In this document: positions 52,281-61,718 of the stretch, in pieces | Numbering within the stretch: position 1 is the stretch's first letter | How the letters are laid out: each line of letters begins with the position of its first letter | NCBI GenBank assembly: GCA_027919835.1 | Contig: JANVFP010000018.1 | Location: 558,001-622,000 of the forward strand | Source: Lentinula raphanica | Taxonomy: Eukaryota; Basidiomycota; Agaricomycetes; Agaricales; Omphalotaceae | DNA: 64,000 bases | Direction: 5' to 3' | Translations under genes and position numbers: made by a program | Notes under the pieces: model-generated | What the model was told of the DNA's origin: nothing | The model's database searches: none | What the model saw: the letters and a program-made list of their open reading frames with translations, nothing else

Positions 52281-53091
52281 TATAAGTAGTTACGAAGATA
52301 TACCCTGATATACCCAACTACAAGGATGCATTTCCGTCGACCGTTTCCTTCCATAAGACTGAAAATCTTACTGGAAATTTTGACTCCAGTTGAGTCCTTT
52401 CCTAAGTCCTTCGTTTGTCAACCGAAGTAGCCATCAGAAAACGCTCGTTTGACCGGGGGTCGGTCAATCATTGTCAGATTTTAGGAATGTTGGATGGTAT
52501 ATTGGCTTGCAGCAGATGACTCTCAGTGGAAATTGGTATCATACTCAAGGGAAGGCCTTTTGCATACTCCGTCAGGTCCAGCCAACCATAGCAAAGGCGA
52601 GAGAGGGATATCCAGTCTTCAACAGTTTCCTTTCATTTCGATCTCTGTCCCTTCTAGAGTCACAGGCTACAGCCGCATGCCTCCTTCCTCGTCTCCCTCT
52701 TCACTGACAAATCCCACAAAACACAAGGCTTCACCTCCGATCTTCACCTGCACCTCCGACGCTCACTCTAGCTATTCGCCGAACCAGATGCTTCCAGCAT
52801 TATTCACACTCTTTTGGAGGGGATCGTCAGGAAAGGTGGTGTTGGGAGGAGAGTGGGTGGTGGTGGTATGTGGCATCAAGAAGGGTGTCACCATCATCAG
52901 GTTTGCGAGATGAGGGAGAGCTAGGACTGAAAGTCGAGACAAACCTTGTTCAGAATTTGATCTTCATTGTTGAATGATTAAGTATGTAGGAAATAAAGTT
53001 GTATCAGAAAAGCTTCTCAAGCTGTACAAAAGAAAAGCAAATCACAGATGATCAGCACAGCTCTAGTTTGCATATGTACCGTCAACACCAG
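52281..53091. other. Repeated block and 3' flank of copy D
   Basis: The segment 52480-52900 repeats the block seen at 42235-42660 and 46255-46700. At 52295-52320 a piece is the inverse of 42150-42172 (GTTGGGTATATCAGGGTAT). Open frames in it differ between block copies, so I do not call a gene. Confidence 0.5.
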
Positions 53092-54510
53092 TCAACACTG
53101 GCTCAGGCGATCAGTGGAAGGCAGTGATTGAAAAAAAAAAACTTTCATTTGGCCAATTTTGACGCAGGTTCCGTAAATTACTATATGAGGCCCCGGCAGG
53201 ATGCCCCTTCGAATCTCACGAGTCACAAAGGTCTGCCTCGTCCCCTCCCTCAGAATCAGACTGGCAGTAAACCCAAGGGCGTTAAGAGTGAAAATGTGTC
53301 CTTGGATTGAGTCAGGCTGCAATGCATTTTTGGCAAGCAACTCAGTAGCAGGACCGAAAGTGTCACTATCCTCGACGATTGGTTCGTTTGGATTCATGAC
53401 AGATCCAAGGGCATCCATGTTGGAAGATTTCCCTTGGTTGGAGCTGGGTTGAGAATTGTTTTCGGCATGGAGGGCGTCAGGGTTTACAAAGTCTCTCTTG
53501 ATGTTTGGACCACCTGGTGTAATGTTTGCACGTAAAAGTGAGTATGATTCCGATACGCCTGGCAAGACTGAACTTCTGATGAGCAGAATCTGAACATCTT
53601 CGTGCATGGTGGATAATTGTTCTTGAATTAATTGGTGTCGGGTGACCTGAGAAAGAGACTTGAGTGAGGAATAACAATCCCTTTGTCAGTTGATGCGTTA
53701 CGCACATCGTTCTGTTCTGTTTGTGTTACAGAGTTTCAAAGGGCTATGAGGGATTGAACCTGATCCAAACTTGTTGAGTTCCCCCCGAAAGCCTCGGTGA
53801 AAGCGAAAGGTACCTTGAAGTTATCCTTGGCCTCAACCAGTTGGCCGCGAAAGTTCTGTATCGCGCGAAGGTCTGATTTGTATGAGATCAGCCTTCGCAC
53901 GAGCTTTCTCGATTGAACACCCTTGATCCATGCGTCGATTTTTTGCAGTGTTCTGCAAAGAGATTCAGGATCAATCATAGAAAAGAACCAACAAGAAACT
54001 GACTTGACTAATTGTTCTACATGAGTGTTCAATGTAGGATCCGACGAAAATGAGGGTTGGTCTTGGGGTGTAGTATCGGAGGCGGGGGTAGATGGATGGA
54101 GTTCTTGATATGTGCTTGAAACCAAAGACATGAAATCGCATGCCGTTCTCGATAGTTCTCCCAGTGCCTCTTGGTTCTCCCTCGCACCCTGCACAAAACT
54201 TTCGTCTGTCATAATTCAAAAAATCCGAAAACTATATACGCACCTCTACAGCTTTGAAGATACTCAACACCAATGCAGACACATTACCCAGATACGGAAC
54301 TGGGGCAAATTGAGCTGCAGTCGTAAGAGTACTGAGGACTTGCTCGGATAAGTCCCAGCATGTCGAGCGAGTAGATGGTTTTGTCCAAGGACGAGACGAC
54401 TGACGGCTCTCATCTTCAGCACCTGTTCCTCTAGACCCAGCAGTTGCTCTCCTGCCCTTCTGATCAGACTGGACGCGCTTTCCTTTGAACCTCTTATAGA
54501 TAGATTTCAT
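53092..54510 (-). pseudogene. Family copy D with premature TGA
   Basis: The ATG at 54510 starts MKSIYKRFKGKRVQSDQKGR. Helices: CWDLSEQVLSTLTTAAQFAP, VPYLGNVSALVLSIFKAVE, GARENQEALGELSRTACDFM, IKGVQSRKLVRRLISYKSDL, IQNFRGQLVEAKDNFK. The next exon reads VQSLIAL and then TGA (53736-53738), where copy C has CAA and copy E has CGA. Behind it the frame is open again: LIQEQLSTMHEDVQILLIRS. The tail has two related units, one with HAENNSQPSSNQGKSSN and one with LAKNALQPDSIQGHIFTL. It ends at 53092. A shortened protein lacking the last helix and tail is the likely product, if any. Confidence 0.65.
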
Positions 54511-55165
54511 GAGTATCAACAACGCTGGGTAAGGTATGGGATGTAGAGTTGAGACAAGGAAGACGCTCAAGCGTCTGTCAATGATACACCTTTCCTGCCC
54601 AAAATCGCTATGTGTGACTTGGAAAACCATAGAGTAGACACGGAGAAGGTTGAACAACTGAATAGTTTCAACAGCAACCTACAGCAATGTGGGAGAAGAT
54701 GGATAGAGGGGCATCGATAAATCGGTGTGAATAGGCTGCAAGAGGAGATAGTCTCCCTAGTCAGACTCGTAGACAATCCTTACAGGACTACGCATGACAA
54801 TCGTCCAAGTTAGAAAGAGGACACGGAACGCAAAATCAGAAAGTCCGGAATACTATCCAGAAAGACAGCTGAACATTGAACCGCTATGTGTAAATGGAAT
54901 TGGAAGCGTCAGCGTCGAGCAAAAGATGTGAGAACCTTGAAAGTTGAAAGAATCTGAACATGATGAATTAGCCTCGCTAGCCAGTCAGATAGTTCAATGA
55001 AGAGTAAACGCGTTCGTTGATGAATGAGAAGAGGTAAGAAAGCCACGTGCTTATCACGATGAGTTAGAGTTCCGCTATAACTACAAGGTATTCACCGTAG
55101 CACGGTGATGTGCTCGCGAAGCTTAATCCTAGTTGAGAGCAATTTCTAAAGAGTCTGATCGAGTA
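54511..55165. other. Upstream region of copy D
   Basis: It contains the copy D 5' box (54571-54600) and shared upstream pieces (CAACAGCAACCTACAGCAATG at about 54669-54689, seen also beside A, B and C). I see no gene. It ends at the target-site copy CTCTG of the Copia element. Confidence 0.5.
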
Positions 55166-55170
55166 CTCTG

Positions 55171-55314
55171 TGTTAGGATTTAGGATTGGCGTGGCGACGA
55201 TATGGATGTCTAGGACGCGGTGGTGTGATTTCGTTGAGGACAAGATCGGTGTATTGGTTTATTTGTCTTCTCATTTTGGGTATTTAATCTGGGACTCGCT
55301 GACTATCACTCTTT
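55171..55314 (+). repeat. Truncated 5' LTR
   Basis: These 144 bp match the first 144 bp of the 3' LTR with one difference. The match ends exactly where the foldback sequence CAGCTGATACTG begins. Confidence 0.92.
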
Positions 55315-58300
55315 CAGCTGATACTGTAAAGCTTTTGTAAAAAGACCTGATGAGTTATCCAGGAGCTTTTGAAAATAGTTGTGACGACACAGAGGGGGCT
55401 CCGGAAATGGCTCCGGGGGGTGGGCATGCCTGTCACCACCTGTCACATCTGACCTATATTTACTGTTTTGGGTAATTAATAATTATTCAGATATTAAATA
55501 AGCAGTACATTTGTAAAAAATCCTGATAAACTATAAAAATTCAAAAAAAACCAAAAAAACCTAATTAGGTCAAATCGGGGTATGTAAACAAAATAGCCTT
55601 ATATGGTAAAAAATGCTGTAGGATCTATCTAGGTGCTAAAAATAGCCAAAAAAAATCACTAAAAATGCTAAAAATATGTAGGAATGGTATATAGCCTATT
55701 GCAGATCCAGGCATCCAAAAATTACCAAAAAAAGAAATTTTTGATGATGATGTCATCTTGTAGCAAAAAATCTGAAAAAAATCCTAAAAATAGTCAAAAA
55801 ATTCAGGGGTGCCTTGTTGGCCCTGAAAATGCAAAATAAAAAAAAATACGCGGCAGTGTAAAAATTTTCATCACTCCAAATCAGACCAAATCCACTATAC
55901 AGTCAGTATATATGATGTATATGCTATATTTAGCATCCTAGTACCTTTATTGGGCTAAAAATAGAACTTGATCTCATCTGATAGCAAAAAATCTGAAAAA
56001 ATCATAAAAATTACTCAAAAAATTCAGGGGTGCCTTATTGGCCCTGAAAATGCAAAATAAAAAAATTTACACGACACAATTGAAAAACAACATCACTCCA
56101 AATCATACCAAATCTACTACACAGTCAGTATATATCATGTATATACTATTTATAGCACCCCTAGTACCCTCAATCACTTATATCACTCAAGAATCCTACC
56201 AAACTGAATGATGTGGGGTATTAAATATATTGTACATGATATTTTTAACACACCTAGTACCCTTGATGACTCAGAACAATTTATATTACTCAATATGTTC
56301 AGTACACTTAACACTCATCAAACCTCACACATGAAAACTCATAACAGTACTTATATGTATTATACTTAACACAGTTGACAATGAAAATACTTAAAACAGT
56401 GTTGTCAGTCACTATACTTAACACACTTAACAGTCAAAAAGTTGGAACAATGTTACTTTATATACATAACACACTCATTGTTATACTACAACACACTTAT
56501 AACAACGAGTTTTGGGCGCTTATGGGCGCTTATTTGGTGTTTTTGAGTCGAAATTCATTAATAGCACACTCAATAATGTTTGTCTGGGCTCTATACTGTG
56601 TCAGGATGTTGTCTATATCATATTCTTCTAGATACAATTCAGAGAACTCGAAAATTCAACCTGTCGGGTTAGCTATATTGTGATCTTTTGAAATATAACA
56701 GTGTTTTATGTAAATGTCAATGCATATGTCCATGTAATGCAAGTATACTGATGGTGGTTCATGAGGGAATCACTCCTACAGTCTACTAGAAGTGTCTGGA
56801 CATGGTTCAGATACTCACTATGACTATTGGACTCTGTGATATATATGTACATGTTTCATGTACACTATAGATGTCTACACCTACATGTAACAATAGATGT
56901 CATATTCAATGACCCCCATTACAGATCTCTTGGCTGTATCACATAGAGTTAGCATGGAATAGGTTGTAGGATGACTCTTTCCATGACCCAGTAGCAGTTT
57001 GACTTCATAACATGGGTGTATGCATTGACATTTACATAAAACACTGTTATCTCACAAAAGATCACAATATAGCCAGCCCCACAGGCTGTAATCTTGAGTT
57101 CTCCAAATTGTATCAAGTGTAGTATGATATAAACAACATCCTTACACAGTATAAACCCCACACAAAAATTATTGAGTGTGCTATTAAAGAATTTCGACTC
57201 AAAAATACCAAATAAGCGCCCATAAGCGCCCAAAACTCGTTGTTATAAGTGTGTTGTAGTATAACAATGAGTGTGTTATGTATATCAAGTAACATTATTC
57301 CGACTTTTTGACTGTTAAGTGTGTTAAGTATAGTGACTGATAACACTGTTTTGAGTATTTTCATTGCCAACTGTGTTAAGTATGATACATATAAGTACTG
57401 TTCCGAGTTTTAGTGTGTTAAATGTGATGAATACTAAGTATACTGAACATATTGAGTGATATAAATTGTTCTGAGTTTTTAAGGGTACTAGGTGTGCTAA
57501 AAATACCATGTACATTACATTTACTCAATGTTGTCAGTTTGGTAGGATTCTTGAGTGATATAAGTGATTGAGGGTACTAGGGGTGCTATAAATAGTATAT
57601 ACATAATATATACTAACTATATAGTAAATTTGATAAGATTTGGAATGATGTTGTTTTTCAATTGTGTCGTGTAAATTTTTTTATTTTGCATTTTCAGGGC
57701 CAATGAGGCACCCTTAAATTTTTTGAGTATTTTTTATGATTTTTTCAGATTTTTTGCTACCAGATGAGATTAAGTTCTATTTTTAGCCCAATGAGGGTAC
57801 TAGGATGCTAAATATAGCATATACATTATATATACTGACTATATAGTGGATTTGGTATGATTTGGAGTAACAAAAATTTTTACACTTGTCGCGTATTTTT
57901 TTTATTTTGCATTTTCAGGGCCAACAAGGCACCCCTGAATTTTTTGACTATTTTTAGGATTTTTTTCAGATTTTTTGCTACAAGATGACATCATCATCAA
58001 AAATTTCCTTTTTTGGTAATTTTCGGATGCCTGGATCTGCAATAGGCTATATACCATCCCTACATATTTTTAGCATTTTTAGTGATTTTTTTGGCTATTT
58101 TTAGCACCTAGATAGATCCTACAGCATTTTTTACCATATAAGGCTATTTTGTTTACATACCCCGATTTGACCTAATTAGGTTTTTTTGGGTTTTTTTTGA
58201 ATTTTTATAGTTTATCAGGATTTTTTACAAATGTACCACTTATTTAATATCTGGATAATTATTAATTACCCAAAACAGTAAATATAGGTCAGATGTGACA

Positions 58301-58426
58301 GGTGGTGACAGGCATGCCCACCCCCCGGAGCCATTTCCGGAGCCCCCTCTGTGTCGTCACAACTATTTTCAAAAGCTCCTGGATAACTCATCAGGTCTTT
58401 TTACAAAAGCTTTACAGTATCAGCTG
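55315..58426. repeat. 3.1 kb AT-rich foldback (long palindrome)
   Basis: The left arm (55315-56735) and right arm (57019-58426) are near-complete inverted copies of about 1.4 kb, starting CAGCTGATACTGTAAAGC. A unique spacer of about 280 bp separates them. Each arm contains two direct subrepeats with a period of about 220 bp (left: about 55761-55950 and 55982-56170), including CAGGGGTGCCTT, TTGGCCCTGAAAATGCAAAA and CAGTCAGTATATAT. The arms are rich in A/T. No transposase is visible; the frames at 56375 (plus) and 57370 (minus) are mirror images of each other. No target duplication flanks it. It could be a non-autonomous foldback transposon, or an inverted duplication made during repair. Confidence 0.88.
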
Positions 58427-58427
58427 A

Positions 58428-60422
58428 GGATGGCGCGTTTGGGATCCGAAGCGAAACCATATCTTCCCTGTACATTCCGCAGAATTTGACGAAGGGATCC
58501 CTGTCAGAACTCTATCGGAATCGACGAAAACATATCCTCTTCCACTCACCGATTCCAACGACCTCGATTCCTCTGCTCCAGATCGACCCGACCCTGCCTC
58601 TGTGGATGACATTCCGGACGAGGTCACAGACCTAAGCCAGGACATACTGCACCAGGACGAAGAAGGCATCGTACTGCGACGGTCCTCCAGACATTCTGCT
58701 CCTTCACAGGCATTACAGAGATCAAAGGAATACGAGGTGGACGAACAGCGTGCCCGGGAGAATCAAGAGGAATGGGCTAACATCATGGTACTTGCCAGTG
58801 CGATCAAAGGTGCGGGAAAGGCGAATAATCCCATTCCTAAACGATTCGACCAAGCCATGCGAGAGCCAGAACTATGGATGCCGCCGATGAAAAAGGAGTT
58901 TGACTCTTTACAGGATCGAGGGTGTTGGGAGCTAGTCGACCGACCTGCCGATGTGAGAATACTGAAGGGAATGTGGGTGTACGATCTGAAGGTTGACGGT
59001 ATGGGGGAGATATTGGCACGGAAAGCAAGATGGGTGGCGAGGGGCGACATGCAAAGACCGGGTCTTGACTTCGACAAAACATGGTCCATGGTCGCGCGGA
59101 TGGAGTCGGTACGCATCCTCATTGCGTGCGCGGCTGCAAAAGGATGGTCTACAAGGCAATGGGACTTTTCGGCCGCTTACTTGAACGGGACTCTTCCGGA
59201 AACGCCACAGATCTTCATGGAGCAAACGACGGGCTTCACCAGGCAGGGGGAGGAAAATAAGGTATGCCTGATGAAGAAACCGTTGTATGGACTAGCGCAG
59301 GCCGGCCACATCTGGTTTAAAGATCTCAAAAAGGAATCACATCGTATTGGGTTCAAATCGTCGAGGGCCGACCCGTGCATTCGCTTCCGAAAGGATCCAG
59401 TTACAGGTGCCCACTCCATTCACTCCGTACACACCGACGACATCTGGTCTGCCGCCTCGACTGACGCGGAAGCTGAAAAATCCATGACGGACTTCGATCG
59501 TTGGGACTGGAAAGACGTGAAGGATAAGAAATTCTTGGTAGGGCTCACTCTCGAATATTTTGACAACGGAAGCATTGGCATTTCACAAGCGCCTTTCATC
59601 GAGAACTCCTTGAAGTACTTCGGCCTGTGGGACTCTCTCTATCCAATCGATACTCCTCTTCCTCCAAAATACCACGTTACGCCTATCTCGCTGACTACCG
59701 ATGATATCAACTTCATGAAGGACAAACCCTATCGAAGAATTCTCGGTTGCTGTTGGTGGATTGCCTCGTCGACCCGGCCGGATATTGTCTTCGCATGCTC
59801 AAGCCTTTCATCTGTGCAAAACGCGCCTGCTCGCATCCACTGGGAACTTCTTATCAAATTGTGTCGATACATCAAAAATACTATCAACTACGGGATCGTG
59901 TATCGCAAATTTGATTCGGACAAGATTATCGAGCCGATTGGTTATGTCGACTCGGACTGGGCCAGTGATCCTCATACTCGGCGTTCTGTTTCGGGCTACG
60001 TATTTCTCATTAACGGGTCTCCGGTTTCATGGTCGTCGAAGCCCCAATCCATTACGGCTCTTTCTTCGACGGAGGCTGAATATGTTGCCATGGCTAGAGG
60101 TGTCCAACAGGCTGTATGGCTTAACAGCTGGTTATCGGAAGTCGAGTTGGGAGGCACGACTCCGATGCGTATACTCAGCGACAGCCTTGGCGCCATCAGC
60201 CTCGCAGAAACAAACCGCGAACACGGCATCTCAAAGGCAATCGACGTGCGATACCACTTTATCCGAGACGAGGTGGAGGACAAGAAAGTCGAAATATATC
60301 CGGTTCAATCTGAAGATAACGTTGCGGATCTATTAACGAAGTCGCTGTCGAAAGATCTTCATCAGCGATTTGTGCGAGCACTCGGACTTGATTGGTGGTA
60401 TCGTTGCCAGGGGGAGTGTTAG
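58428..60422 (+). pseudogene. Copia pol fragment: integrase tail, reverse transcriptase, RNase H
   Basis: The frame opens directly after the palindrome with GWRVWDPKRNHIFPVHSAEF, the C-terminal end of a Copia integrase. The RVT_2 reverse transcriptase follows: KKEFDSLQDRGCWELVDRP, KARWVARGDMQRPGLDFDKT, RQWDFSAAYLNGTLPE, KKPLYGLAQAGHIWF. The active-site box reads HTDDIW in place of the usual YVDD (about 59428-59445). RNase H has YVDSDWASDPHTRRSVSGYV, ALSSTEAEYVAMA and LSDSLGAISLAE. It stops at TAG 60420-60422, inside the LTR start. There are no internal stops over 660 residues, which suggests recent loss of the 5' part. An ATG lies at 58602, but it is not a natural start for this polyprotein. 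Confidence 0.9.
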
Positions 60423-60738
60423 GATTTAGGATTGGCGTGGCGACGATATGGATGTCTAGGACGCAGTGGTGTGATTTCGTTGAGGACAAGATCGGTGTAT
60501 TGGTTTATTTGTCTTCTCATTTTGGGTATTTAATCTGGGACTCGCTGACTATCACTCTTTAACTTGTACCATCACGTTAAAGAGTGAGTATCTACTATAT
60601 CATCGTTATATGCTATCGTACTCACATACTATTCTTAGCTTACATCGTATCCGTATAGGTATATGAATATAGAACTTGTACCATCACGTTAAAGACTTAC
60701 ATCGTATCCGTATAGACATAGACTCGCGAATCTTCTCA
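60417..60738 (+). repeat. 3' LTR of the Copia element
   Basis: It runs from TGTTAGGATTTAGG to TTCTCA and is followed by target copy CTCTG. It contains an internal tandem pair (AACTTGTACCATCACGTTAA at about 60561 and 60675, each near CTTACATCGTATCCGTATA). Confidence 0.88.
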
Positions 60739-60743
60739 CTCTG

Positions 60744-61718
60744 AAAAGAATTTGAGTAGAAGATGAAGGGGAAAAAGCACAAAACTAACCCAGATGTGGC
60801 GGCACCTCTGAATCTTCCAATTTCTCTCAGTAAAACGCACAAAGCTCAATAATTGGAAGAATCACATCATTCAAAAGTGTGTAGACTGGTTCGGGCACTT
60901 GAGGCGAGCATACTTCTGAGAGCATTAGGAAAAATATGAGGAATTGAACGCAGAAGCAGGCATATATCTCAAAACAAGCAAAATTCTATCGTTGCCCCGT
61001 TTTTGCCAAACAAGTACAAACTCGGACCACACTCTACGGTCCTCACATGAACACAGTTGCTTCGCTTCGCTCGCAATTAACTCTATGTAAGCAGGCTCGA
61101 TAATCTACTGAAAATTTACCGCCAAATCCCATAAAGTCCTGCCTTCCCTACAGTCGAGTCGCGCTTGCAGATCCGTCATACACCATCCAAGTCGTACCCG
61201 GTCGAACAGTTTTTTCTGGTGGACAAACAGAGGAGCGAGTCGAACATTATCGTTTATCTTTTTGCTAAGGAAGATCTACACCGTTCGGAAGGAAGGAAAT
61301 GGTCGATGGAATGCGTGATGTTGAGGTCTGTAGCTGGTCATATTCTCTGCTTTCTGGTGATGATCCCGTTCCAATGTAAAGTCCTCAGAACGTCGACTCT
61401 ATATTAGCTGGAAGAAGAAAGGGGCTCGGTGGAGGTGTGCGACGCGAATATCGCTGCAATTCTCAAGAACCTTAAGTTCCGCCAATGGCCAGCATCAACG
61501 AAAAGGAAGGGAAAACTGATTGCGCCGCATCAGCTGGTACATTGAATGATGTTACGCATTATATACATAGTTAAGTAGCCCAAACCATTCGTGTTTGGCT
61601 TGATTATGATTTCTAGTTTGAACTTCACGTTCTGCCCACCAAACACATTCCCAAAATATTCCTCGAGGCTTGATCAGATTGTCTATGTACGAGTATCGAG
61701 TTGACAATCTCGTGAGTG
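60744..61718. other. Flank between Copia element and copy E
   Basis: It contains one shared block (about 61185-61240: GTACCCGGTCGAACAG, GGTGGACAAACAGAGGAG), also seen at 41930-42000 and 49840-49900. I see no supported gene; the frame at 61165-61407 covers that block and is not conserved. Confidence 0.45.

Larger units (their letters stand above)
55171..60738 (+). mobile_element. Decayed Ty1/Copia-type LTR retrotransposon with internal foldback insert
   Basis: Flanking copies of CTCTG (55166-55170 and 60739-60743) form a 5 bp target duplication. The 3' LTR is 60417-60738 (322 bp, TGTTAGG...TTCTCA). The 5' LTR keeps only its first 144 bp (55171-55314), identical to the 3' LTR except for one base (G at 55219, A at 60465). 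A purine-rich tract (GGGGGAG, 60410-60416) precedes the 3' LTR. The rest of the 5' LTR, primer site, gag, protease and most of integrase are missing; a palindrome (55315-58426) occupies their place. What remains of pol is the integrase tail, reverse transcriptase and RNase H. The element cannot move on its own. Confidence 0.92.

Noticed and set aside
56375..57370. Two similar open frames (56375-56683 plus, 57113-57370 minus) that looked like a divergent gene pair
   Set aside because: They are mirror images caused by the foldback arms, low in complexity, and have no known domain.
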